17,309 nt of DNA. Origin: Flavobacterium psychrophilum (GTDB taxonomy: Bacteria; Bacteroidota; Bacteroidia; Flavobacteriales; Flavobacteriaceae). Positions 7,405-13,546 of this stretch are shown here, one piece after another. The position numbers and the translations under genes are program-made. The stretch spans positions 1 through 17,309 of the forward strand of contig QFQM01000094.1 in assembly GCA_003243255.1 (NCBI GenBank), given 5' to 3'. A model generated the notes under the pieces. It did no database searches, was not told the DNA's origin, and was given only the letters and a program-made list of their open reading frames with translations. Positions within the stretch are counted from its first letter, which is position 1, and every line of letters starts with the position of its first letter.

Positions 7405-7450
7405 TTTAACCAAAGTTAAATAAAATTAAGTACAAACTAAATAAAATTAA
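7405..7450 (-). promoter_or_regulatory. Promoter and candidate operator of the DUF2089 operon
   Basis: The minus strand has TAACTTTG (7418-7411), an exact TAnnTTTG -7 element, about 16 bases before the ATG once the start site is allowed for. The inverted repeat TTTAAC-CAAA-GTTAAA (7405-7420) overlaps it. Two near-identical repeats, 7411-7429 and 7433-7450 (CAAA..TAAATAAAATTAA), are spaced 22 bp, about two helical turns. Confidence 0.5.
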
Positions 7451-7487
7451 AATTATTTTTCTTTTTATTTGAATTTAGGCATAAAAA

Positions 7488-7506
7488 AAGCCCTTTAAAA
7501 GGGCTT
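7488..7506 (-). terminator. Intrinsic terminator of the DUF2805 gene
   Basis: Inverted repeat AAGCCC (7488-7493) and GGGCTT (7501-7506), with further AT pairs possible in the loop, runs into seven T on the minus strand, just past the stop at 7514. Confidence 0.88.
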
Positions 7507-7513
7507 GGTAGTA

Positions 7514-7783
7514 TTAAAATTTATTCTTAAAGTAATATTTTGAATCCAGTTCGTCGTCTTCTAAACTGTTAATAGGCTTAGGTTTAGGCTTTTTGGCTGC
7601 TACCTTTTTCTTCCACAATTCAAAATTATCCTGAGATAATTTTTTATGCATAATCTCTGTCACTTCCTTTTCCGATAGGCCAAATTCTTTCTTGATTTCT
7701 TCAAAGGGTTTTCTTTCCTCCTGGGCGAGCGTCACGATTCTTTCCAGCGCTTCCCTGTCTAATTCAGTATGGTTCTTTTTCAT
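7514..7783 (-). CDS. DUF2805 / TIGR03643 family protein
   Basis: This 89-residue basic protein matches the DUF2805 (TIGR03643) pattern: ALERIVTLAQEERKPFEEIKKEFGLSEKEVTEIMHKKLSQDNFELWKKKVAAKKPK at about residues 12-67. The segment resembles a helix-turn-helix (EIKKEFGLSEKEVTEIM) with a basic tail, so nucleic-acid binding is possible, but the family function is unknown. In other bacteria it often lies near photolyase-like genes; here the neighbours are the DUF2089 operon and a DoxX protein, with no such gene in the window. It has its own terminator (7488-7506). The 170 bp before its start is very AT-rich and no clear -7 box was found. Confidence 0.88.
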   Translation of the reverse strand: MKKNHTELDREALERIVTLAQEERKPFEEIKKEFGLSEKEVTEIMHKKLSQDNFELWKKKVAAKKPKPKPINSLEDDELDSKYYFKNKF

Positions 7784-7989
7784 CAGATGAAAAATTAAAT
7801 CAGGTAATATTTTAAATGTTTAAGATTCTTTATTCAATATTAGTAAAAAAAATAATTGAATATAAACGAGTCTTTCTTTTTGAAGTTTTTTTAAAATTTT
7901 TTAAAATTCAATTAATAATTTCAAAATCTTACCGTCGTGATACCAAAAGAATTACATTTTTTCTTTGTTGAGCGCCCTGTTGTTGGTAA
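7784..7989. other. AT-rich intergenic region without a gene
   Basis: This stretch between the DUF2805 start and the DoxX stop contains long A/T runs (for example around 7840-7930). No ORF, palindrome or clear terminator could be supported. It presumably holds the DUF2805 promoter and the DoxX transcript end. Confidence 0.5.
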
Positions 7990-8343
7990 TCAGGTATATA
8001 GAAAAGCCCAATAAATTAACACTAACTGAACCGGTAGCCTGATGAATAGTACCCATTTTGGCAGTCCCATAGCAGCTTTCTCGTTGGTATACATGTATAC
8101 ATTGGCAGGAAAAATGGCAATAAGCAATGCGATGATTCCCCATGCGGCAAAAGCTGATGTTGCAGAAACACAAAGCAATATGCCTAAAATAATTTCTGCT
8201 GCACCACTTATCAGGTTAAGCATTTTTGGAGCAGGCAGGGCAGGAGGGATCATTTTCATATAAATGCGCGGAACCCTGAAATGATTGATGCCGGCCAGTA
8301 TATACAATAGTGCCATTAAATATAAATGCCAGGGTAGTGCCAT
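7990..8343 (-). CDS. DoxX-like small membrane protein
   Basis: From ATG 8343 (MALPWHLYLMALLYILAG) the protein has 117 residues and four hydrophobic segments: about 6-20, 43-62, 66-82 and 97-114. The N-terminal GINHFRVPRIYMKMIPPALPAPKMLNLISGAAEIILGILL is characteristic of DoxX/DoxX-like proteins (INHF..P..Y...IPP). The frame remains open upstream to 8622, but that extension is antisense to the lipoprotein gene at 8387 and lacks family similarity, so I chose 8343. A TAACTTTG -7 box lies at 8359-8366. DoxX family members are linked to respiratory or redox chains; the role here is unknown. Confidence 0.88.
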   Translation of the reverse strand: MALPWHLYLMALLYILAGINHFRVPRIYMKMIPPALPAPKMLNLISGAAEIILGILLCVSATSAFAAWGIIALLIAIFPANVYMYTNEKAAMGLPKWVLFIRLPVQLVLIYWAFLYT

Positions 8344-8358
8344 AGATAGTGTTTTACT

Positions 8359-8366
8359 CAAAGTTA
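8359..8366 (-). promoter_or_regulatory. Candidate -7 promoter element for the DoxX-like gene
   Basis: TAACTTTG on the minus strand matches TAnnTTTG exactly, 15 bp before ATG 8343. It supports the short gene model. No good -33 element was seen. Confidence 0.45.
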
Positions 8367-8374
8367 ATCTTTTA

Positions 8375-8382
8375 TATCTTTG
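8375..8382 (+). promoter_or_regulatory. Candidate -7 promoter element for the two-repeat lipoprotein
   Basis: TATCTTTG matches TAnnTTTG. A start site a few bases downstream would fall near 8388, on the first ATG (8387), so the second ATG at 8399 might be the true start. It is back-to-back with the DoxX promoter. Confidence 0.45.
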
Positions 8383-8386
8383 ATGT

Positions 8387-9364
8387 ATGATAAAATCAAT
8401 GCTAAAACTTTTCTCTCTCTCAGTTCTTTTGCTGCTACTGTCATGCGGAAAAGAAAAAAACACAGAAACCACGACTGCTAATCCGTTTACTATTGTTGAT
8501 TCGGTATCACAGCAAACAACCGAAGCTACAGTTTCTACAGATGATGCTGTTGCTAAACGATTCCCTATGGGGAAAGGCAGGCTCGGCCCGATAGCAATAG
8601 GCATGACTATGGCTAAAGCCAACAGCCTGCTTGCCGATTTCGAAAAGCAAAAGGCAGAAGGCTGGGATTTTGGCTATGACGGAGGCGGAGCTGCCTGGAT
8701 TTACAAAAAAAATGGCAAACCCGTATTTGCCCTTGTACCGGGCAGGGATGATGATGTTATCATCGCGATCATTGCCATTGATAAGGAACTTAAAACGACT
8801 AAGGGCATCCACCCGGGAATGACGGTAAAAGAGTTGGTTTCATTTTATCCGAATGGGAAAGTTTATTTTAATGAAATGATGGGCTGGGAATATATGTATG
8901 ATGATGTTAACGGGTGGGAAATGGTATTCCAGACATCTGACAAAAATAGGATAGGAGAATATCCGGAAGGTATTGTTGAAAAACCGGTATTCCCTAAAAT
9001 GATTGATGTAAAAAGCGACTGGATTGATATCAGCGCTCCTGCAATTCAAAATGACTGTTCATTGCTTAAAAACGGAGGTAATTTTACTTATAAAGATCCG
9101 CAGGGACAGGATGTAAAAGTAAATGTGAATGACAACACCTGGACCGAAGAACACAAAAACGGACAGTATGTAACCATCGCTACCATGAAATGGACCGGTA
9201 AATGTACTTATGAAAATACCCTGCTTATGTCTTCATTGCCGGGCTTTACCCTTCCACCGGGAACTGTAATGCAGGTAACTATTGATAAGGTTGAAGGTTT
9301 TGATATCTATTTTACAGCTACTGCTGCCGGAAAAAGTTACCATAGCAAGCTTACTAAGATTTAG
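8387..9364 (+). CDS. Lipoprotein with two internal GMT repeats
   Basis: The 325-residue product begins MIKSMLKLFSLSVLLLLLSCGK; lipobox LLSC puts the lipidated Cys at residue 20. The in-frame ATG at 8399 (MLKLFS) is an equally good start and fits the promoter better. Residues about 66-118 and 138-190 look like two copies of one unit. Each begins with a strand plus GMT (GPIAIGMTMAKANSLL, GIHPGMTVKELVSFYP), followed by a helix, an aromatic-Asp stretch (WDFGYDGGGAAWIY, WEYMYDDVNGWEMVF) and a strand. The C-terminal part (205-325) is probably a separate beta domain. I do not recognise a named family. It is divergent from the DoxX gene and 131 bp upstream of the L,D-transpeptidase-like gene. Confidence 0.85.
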   Translation: MIKSMLKLFSLSVLLLLLSCGKEKNTETTTANPFTIVDSVSQQTTEATVSTDDAVAKRFPMGKGRLGPIAIGMTMAKANSLLADFEKQKAEGWDFGYDGGGAAWIYKKNGKPVFALVPGRDDDVIIAIIAIDKELKTTKGIHPGMTVKELVSFYPNGKVYFNEMMGWEYMYDDVNGWEMVFQTSDKNRIGEYPEGIVEKPVFPKMIDVKSDWIDISAPAIQNDCSLLKNGGNFTYKDPQGQDVKVNVNDNTWTEEHKNGQYVTIATMKWTGKCTYENTLLMSSLPGFTLPPGTVMQVTIDKVEGFDIYFTATAAGKSYHSKLTKI

Positions 9365-9370
9365 TTATTT

Positions 9371-9455
9371 ACGGATTTGTTGATGCGTTTATTCGTTTTA
9401 TAAAACTCCAAATCAACAGATCAACAAATAGACAAATCAACCATAATAAATCAAC
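9371..9455 (+). repeat. Hairpin-forming intergenic repeat with ATCAAC octamers
   Basis: ATTTGTTGAT (9375-9384) pairs perfectly with ATCAACAAAT (9420-9429), and a 12-bp palindrome GTTTTATAAAAC lies between (9395-9406). Near-identical octamers AAATCAAC occur at 9410, 9434 and 9448, with variants AGATCAAC at 9418 and AAATAGAC at 9426. It probably ends the transcript from 9364. A related element follows the next gene at 10106-10226. Confidence 0.6.
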
Positions 9456-9467
9456 TACTTTTATAGT

Positions 9468-9491
9468 TATAGGTATAACCCTACACCTATA
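9468..9491 (+). promoter_or_regulatory. Inverted repeat directly before the YkuD_2 gene
   Basis: TATAGGT (9468-9474) and ACCTATA (9485-9491) form a perfect 7-bp inverted repeat with a 10-base spacer. It ends four bases before the ATG at 9496, as an operator or leader hairpin would. Confidence 0.4.
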
Positions 9492-9495
9492 CTAT

Positions 9496-10098
9496 ATGAT
9501 GCGCTCACTCACCCTGCTGCTTTTTAGCCTGATAAGCTGTATGGCGACTTCTGATAATGAAGTAATGCCTGAAGCTAAAAACTACACTTCAAAGCACACC
9601 GAAGCCCTTGCTTTCTGTAAGAAGAATAAATACAATGAAGACTATTATTTTCTGGTCGACCTGAGTGTTCATTCCGGTAAGAAGCGTTTTTATGTATACG
9701 ATTTCAAGCAGAAGAAAATAACCGACAGCAATTTGGTTACTCACGGTTCCTGTGATGCTTTTCAGGATAATGATACCAAATATGAAAAGGCAAAATTCAG
9801 TAATAAAAATGACAGTCACTGCTCATCTGTAGGGAAGTACAAAGTAGGTAAACGCGACTACAGCAGTTGGGGCATCAACGTGAAATACTGGCTCGAAGGG
9901 CTGGAAGACACCAACAGCAATGCCCGAAACAGGGTAGTGGTACTGCATTCGTGGGAAGCTGTTGCCAATACCGAGATCTATCCGCAGTACACACCGCTAA
10001 GCTGGGGCTGCCCTGCTGTATCGGATGCTTTCATGGAAAAACTCGATACCAGACTGCAAAAGACGGATAAGCCGGTATTGCTGTGGATAATCGAGTAA
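9496..10098 (+). CDS. L,D-transpeptidase-like (YkuD_2) lipoprotein
   Basis: This 200-residue protein begins MMRSLTLLLFSLISCMA; the lipobox LISC suggests lipidation at Cys15 and a periplasmic location. The remainder matches the murein L,D-transpeptidase catalytic domain family 2 (YkuD_2, PF13645). It shows YFLVDLSVHSGKKRFYVYDF, HGSCDAF, FSN and SSVGKYKVG, the G..VKYWLEGLEDTNSNARNR stretch, VVVLHSW with His151, and SWGCPAV with catalytic Cys172. Family members are thought to form or remodel 3-3 peptide cross-links in peptidoglycan or act as related carboxypeptidases; the activity of this subgroup is not settled. A palindrome sits just before the start codon, and a nested hairpin region follows the stop. 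Confidence 0.92.
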   Translation: MMRSLTLLLFSLISCMATSDNEVMPEAKNYTSKHTEALAFCKKNKYNEDYYFLVDLSVHSGKKRFYVYDFKQKKITDSNLVTHGSCDAFQDNDTKYEKAKFSNKNDSHCSSVGKYKVGKRDYSSWGINVKYWLEGLEDTNSNARNRVVVLHSWEAVANTEIYPQYTPLSWGCPAVSDAFMEKLDTRLQKTDKPVLLWIIE

Positions 10099-10105
10099 GT
10101 TTATT

Positions 10106-10226
10106 TGTGGATTTGGTTATTCGTTTTATTCATCACTAATAAAATACAACGTATATACATGTTAGATTTTATTGTTTACTCGAGTGAAGCTAACAAATAA
10201 TCAAATCAACAATAACCAAATCAACT
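10106..10226. repeat. Nested inverted repeats between convergent genes
   Basis: GATTTGGTTATT (10110-10121) is a perfect 12-bp inverted match to AATAACCAAATC (10211-10222). Inside it AATAAAAT (10138-10145) pairs with ATTTTATT (10166-10173). The right arm overlaps the DUF2721 stop codon. AAATCAAC octamers recur at 10203 and 10218. It resembles the element at 9371-9455 and probably acts as a two-way terminator. Confidence 0.55.
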
Positions 10227-10625
10227 GTGTTGTTTCGCTTCTTCGATCAGGTCATTCAGGTGGATTCGCAGTGCTTTTACTGATATGCTTATTTCCCAGA
10301 ATGAAACGGCAAGCGAGGTAAGTAGCAGCAATAAACTTAGCCCAAAAATATATGCACCCCAATTCTGTACTCCGCCAAAAAGCAATGCCATAGAAAATAC
10401 CGAAAAGAAAAGGCTCAGTACGCCATACATCTGCATATGGCGGATAAGTGTAAGCCTTTTGTTGAGGTTGGCTATTTCAAGTAATATGCTTTTCGTCTGG
10501 TTGGCTTCATAATTAGCTTTCAGTCCGCGCACTATGGTCGCTATGGTCAGGAAACGGTTGGTGTACGCCAGTAATATCAGTGATGTTGCCGAAAATAAAA
10601 GGGCAGGGGTTTCTATTGGGAGGTT
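10221..10625 (-). CDS. DUF2721 family membrane protein, start codon unclear
   Basis: The frame encodes a DUF2721-like protein: NLPIETPALLFSATSLILLAYTNRFLTIATIVRGLKANY near its start (first membrane segment), then YGVLSLFFSVFSMALLFGG and WGAYIFGLSLLLLLTSLAVSFW as two more. Homologous-looking sequence begins at about 10625, where the family normally has its Met. The frame is open up to 10697, but no ATG, GTG or TTG occurs in it before GTG 10532, which lies inside the conserved region (V of TIVRGL). Translation from 10532 would give 103 residues lacking the first membrane segment. The gene may use a rare start, may be a start-loss pseudogene, or the sequence may carry an indel: an ATG at 10680 in another frame would connect if one base between it and about 10655 were removed. 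The start given is therefore approximate. Confidence 0.65.
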   Translation of the reverse strand, partial: NLPIETPALLFSATSLILLAYTNRFLTIATIVRGLKANYEANQTKSILLEIANLNKRLTLIRHMQMYGVLSLFFSVFSMALLFGGVQNWGAYIFGLSLLLLLTSLAVSFWEISISVKALRIHLNDLIEEAKQHS

Positions 10626-10780
10626 CGCCTGGGTGTTTTTTGGTAGAGTAAAGTTATGAACTTTTACATAACCCTGCCATCCTAATATTAAGATACTTTA
10701 AGGTTAATTAGTATACTGCTAACAACTGCCTAATTGTAATTGCTTTAATTTTAATGTAATAACAATTAAAAATAACAGCT

Positions 10781-11317
10781 ATGGACTCGATTAACAAACA
10801 ACAGAAAGAAGATAATTTTAAAGATCTGATTGGGCAGGAGGCTCTGGATAAGATAAAATCCTTGTCAGACAAATCAGGAGGGTGCTTTTTCTGTACCCGC
10901 ATAGAAACAGGAAAACGTTTTGAAACCCGCCCTATGGCTCCCGAAAAAATTGATGATGAAGGGAATTTCTGGTTTTTGAGTGCGAATGATTCCCATAAGA
11001 ACAAAGAGATTGAAGCCGATCCGGCAGTGCAGCTTTTATTTCAGGGTTCATCATACAGCGATTTTATGACACTTTACGGAAAAGCTACCATTAGTACTGA
11101 CAAACAAAAGATTGACGAACTTTGGGATGCCCAGATGAAAACCTGGTTTACCGAAGGTAAAGATGATCCACGAATCACAGTAATTAAATTTACCCCAACC
11201 GAGGGTTACTACTGGGACGTAAAAACCAACATGGCGGTATCTATGATAAAACGTTTATACGGGGCAGCTGTGGGTGAAACCTACGACGACTCAATACAGG
11301 GGAAAATAAAACCTTAA
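10781..11317 (+). CDS. Pyridoxamine 5'-phosphate oxidase-like general stress protein
   Basis: This 178-residue cytoplasmic protein belongs to the FMN-binding split-barrel superfamily, subgroup of general stress protein 26 (Pyrid_ox_like, PF16242). Recognisable parts are the N-terminal helix (ALDKIKSLSDKSGGCFFCTR), ETRPMAPEKIDDEGNFWFLSANDSHKNKEI at about 48-77, VQLLFQGSSYSDFMTLYGKATISTD at 83-107, and ELWDAQMKTWFTEGKDDPRITVIKFTPTEGYYWDVKTNMAV at 112-152. These match the usual order of strands and helices. The family probably binds FMN or a similar cofactor and is often stress-induced; true PNP oxidase activity is not implied. It starts 83 bp past the upstream limit of the divergent DUF2721 frame and ends at a strong hairpin. 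Confidence 0.93.
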   Translation: MDSINKQQKEDNFKDLIGQEALDKIKSLSDKSGGCFFCTRIETGKRFETRPMAPEKIDDEGNFWFLSANDSHKNKEIEADPAVQLLFQGSSYSDFMTLYGKATISTDKQKIDELWDAQMKTWFTEGKDDPRITVIKFTPTEGYYWDVKTNMAVSMIKRLYGAAVGETYDDSIQGKIKP

Positions 11318-11334
11318 GGATAATGTTAGTTATG

Positions 11335-11369
11335 AAAAGCCATCTTTCAGAAATGAGGGATGGCTTTTT
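11335..11369 (+). terminator. Intrinsic terminator of the general stress gene
   Basis: Inverted repeat AAAAGCCATC (11335-11344) and GATGGCTTTT (11359-11368) with a 14-base loop and T tract, 17 bp past the stop. The convergent PAAR gene ends at 11380, and the A-rich left arm could also serve it. Confidence 0.85.
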
Positions 11370-11379
11370 AATTTCATCT

Positions 11380-11682
11380 CTATCCCCCAATCATCACATT
11401 GAAAGCTCCAAGCATAATTCTTCCTCCGTGTGCTGTTGTATCTCCCATTCTTGCGGCGGGCATTCCGCCAATCATTACCGTTGATGAACCTTTTACTATT
11501 GAATCAGGTGGCCCCACACATACAAGCATATCGCCTACACGTGCGGCAGGGAGGCCTCCTATGAGTACATTTGGCATACACGGTCCTGTTATTGGTCCGC
11601 CTACATGCGGTATTGGGGCAGGCACCGCCGGTGTCTGCATTGGGCATTTATGAAAATCGGTTAATCTTGCTGCTGGTGGCAT
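11380..11682 (-). CDS. PAAR domain spike-tip protein
   Basis: This 100-residue protein consists entirely of a PAAR domain: MPPAARLTDFHKCP, PHVGGPITGPCMPNVLIGGLPAARVGDMLVC and SSTVMIGGMPAARMGDTTAHGGRIMLGAFNVMIGG. The repeated (V/M)LIGG-PAAR-GD motif and conserved His26, Cys55 and His85 are those that build the zinc-bound cone capping VgrG trimers in type VI secretion and related contractile injection systems. There is no C-terminal toxin extension. It lies 12 bp downstream of vgrG on the same strand, so the two are co-transcribed. Confidence 0.95.
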   Translation of the reverse strand: MPPAARLTDFHKCPMQTPAVPAPIPHVGGPITGPCMPNVLIGGLPAARVGDMLVCVGPPDSIVKGSSTVMIGGMPAARMGDTTAHGGRIMLGAFNVMIGG

Positions 11683-11694
11683 ATCTTTTCTGTT

Positions 11695-13497
11695 TTAATT
11701 AATCATTACTATTGCGCCTTTAAGTGTGAGTTGCGCTCCTGCGGTTACTTTGGCTGTGACGGATCCTTGTGCAGTATATTCCGTTTGGGCATTATGTTTT
11801 ATGTTCATGCCGCTTGTTTGTATGTCGCCACCGGATGAGGTGGTCTTAACACCTTGTGTTCCTTTGATAGAAATGTTTTGATCGGCTTCAATACTTATGT
11901 TTTTCGGACTTTTTATAGTTATTCCGCTGTCCGACATCGTTATGCTGTTATTATTTTGATCCTGAAGCGTAATCTGTTTGTCCTTATCGCTAAGCACCAC
12001 CGTATTTTTTGAGGGTGTGGTTACAGTACATATCTTGTTCTCATCATCAAACTGTATGTTAATGCCTGATTTGGATACTATGGCCTTTATTGGATTCTTT
12101 TCTGAAGGTGTAAGTCCCGTAAAAGGCTTATTTGCTGAACTGCTATACAGGCTGCCTAATATTACAGGATATCTGGCATCGTCGTTTAAAAAGCCCATTA
12201 CAACTTCATCGCCAACTTCAGGTAAAAAGAAGGTGCCGGCTCCGTTTGTAGCATACAGACTGGCAAGCCTTGCCCAAACCACTGTTTCGTTGCCTGCGAT
12301 TGCAATGCTTACCTGTATTCGGTATTGTGAATCAGGATCCTGATGCATATTAATTACGGTTCCGGTAAACAATCCGTTTATGCCTGTTGTTAGTCCGGAA
12401 GCGGGAGGAGCTGATATGTTCTTGTCTTCAACAAACCATGAAGAAGGCATTCCCAGGTTTACGGTTGTGTCCCAGGTTCCCAGACTGATGTTATGCTCAA
12501 CGCTTGATATGATATAGTCACCGTTAAAACGGTCACCCAATCCTGCCATGGTTATATATTTTCCCGGTACAGCAAGGGAAGTACCCTGAAATTTGACTTC
12601 CCCCTGTATTTTGCCATATTCGCTTTTCTTCTGTTGGGCATTAGACCAGTTATTTAAGGAGTCAGAATGTAAGGGAGCCGGTGTTTGAAGTGTAAAATCG
12701 GATAATCCTATAACTTCCGAAAGGTGTTTAGGACTCAAATTTCCGGGGCCGGAATAACTACTGATACCCTGACCGCTTATTATACTCTGGGTGGTGAAAT
12801 CCCATGCATTTGCTTTAACGCTTCCTAACTGAGAAATGGCATCAAGGTTGGCATTAAATTCTATCAGATTATCACCATAAGTTACCTTAAGGGCAGAAGC
12901 GGGATCAGCATCAGGCCTGAATACACTTATTTTGTTTTGTAATGTGGTAATGATAAGTCCATTGTTTTCAGCAAGCGATGTAATAAAGTCCCAGTCGGTA
13001 ACATAGTATTGCAGTTGTGTTGGAATCGTTACAGTTGTGTCTGTAACATTTTGCAAAAGGTTAGGGTATGTACCAATAATTGAAGCAATGACATCGCTGT
13101 CTTTTTGATTAGTGAAAGACTTGTTTTTTCTGCCAACTGTCATCCTGATCGATTCGTCATGGCACTCTACTTCAAGAGCGGAGCCTATCAGACTATCTAT
13201 TCTTATGGTTTGTCGCGTGACTATTCCTGTAAAAATAGTTTGGTTGTTGTTATCATATCCCACCTGGACGGTAATTGTGTTGCCGGGTACAAATAGCGCT
13301 GAAGAGCTGACTTCAAATGTTCCGGTATTGGCATCTCCATCGAGTATAACAATTTTGGCAGTAGCAATACGATTAACTCCCTGTTGAGTTGTTACACTGA
13401 AAACCGAAAACTGATCAGGTATTGGATTACCATTTGTTAATATCGAAAAAGTAGCGGGATTGTCAGGATTAATTGTTGCAGTCATTATTTTTTTCAT
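11695..13497 (-). CDS. vgrG: VgrG spike protein, Bacteroidetes type
   Basis: From ATG 13497 the protein has 600 residues; ATG 13485 (MTATINPD) is a possible alternative and a GTG at 13521 is less likely. Residues about 10-370 correspond to the gp27-like part (FSVFSVTTQQGVNRIATAKIVILDGDA, VTDWDFITSLAENNGLII, GDRFNGDYIISSVEHNI). Residues about 380-470 are the gp5-type OB domain (GTVINMHQDPDSQYRIQVSI...FLPEVGDEVVMGFLNDDARYPVILGSLYSS). The rest is the gp5-like beta-helix needle (SITMSDSGITIKSPKNISIEADQNISIKG...LTLKGAIVMIN). It ends normally, with no fused effector. It should trimerise to form the spike that carries the PAAR tip and effectors. No other injection-system gene is visible here. The upstream gap holds a palindrome (13526-13543). 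Confidence 0.95.
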   Translation of the reverse strand: MKKIMTATINPDNPATFSILTNGNPIPDQFSVFSVTTQQGVNRIATAKIVILDGDANTGTFEVSSSALFVPGNTITVQVGYDNNNQTIFTGIVTRQTIRIDSLIGSALEVECHDESIRMTVGRKNKSFTNQKDSDVIASIIGTYPNLLQNVTDTTVTIPTQLQYYVTDWDFITSLAENNGLIITTLQNKISVFRPDADPASALKVTYGDNLIEFNANLDAISQLGSVKANAWDFTTQSIISGQGISSYSGPGNLSPKHLSEVIGLSDFTLQTPAPLHSDSLNNWSNAQQKKSEYGKIQGEVKFQGTSLAVPGKYITMAGLGDRFNGDYIISSVEHNISLGTWDTTVNLGMPSSWFVEDKNISAPPASGLTTGINGLFTGTVINMHQDPDSQYRIQVSIAIAGNETVVWARLASLYATNGAGTFFLPEVGDEVVMGFLNDDARYPVILGSLYSSSANKPFTGLTPSEKNPIKAIVSKSGINIQFDDENKICTVTTPSKNTVVLSDKDKQITLQDQNNNSITMSDSGITIKSPKNISIEADQNISIKGTQGVKTTSSGGDIQTSGMNIKHNAQTEYTAQGSVTAKVTAGAQLTLKGAIVMIN

Positions 13498-13525
13498 AAA
13501 AATAAATGCTTTTTGCAACACTGGT

Positions 13526-13543
13526 ACACGTATAATTACGTGT
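13526..13543. promoter_or_regulatory. Palindrome upstream of vgrG
   Basis: ACACGTA (13526-13532), TAAT and TACGTGT (13537-13543) form a 7-bp perfect inverted repeat. It is 29 bp before ATG 13497 and just after the regulator stop, with no T tract, so an operator is more likely than a terminator. Confidence 0.45.
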
Positions 13544-13546
13544 TTG

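Noticed and set aside
8344..8622. Upstream extension of the DoxX-like frame to 8622
   Set aside because: It is antisense to the start of the two-repeat lipoprotein gene, has no DoxX similarity, and a -7 box at 8359 supports the start at 8343.
9410..9455. CRISPR-like short repeat array
   Set aside because: Units are only 8 bp, nearly adjacent and without unique spacers of constant length; no cas gene is present.
9867..10070. Plus-strand ORF of 67 residues within the YkuD_2 gene
   Set aside because: It is out of frame with a gene having clear catalytic motifs; it is a shadow.
13498..13521. GTG start at 13521 for VgrG
   Set aside because: It would add eight residues ahead of MKKIMTAT; the downstream ATG codons fit the family N-terminus better.
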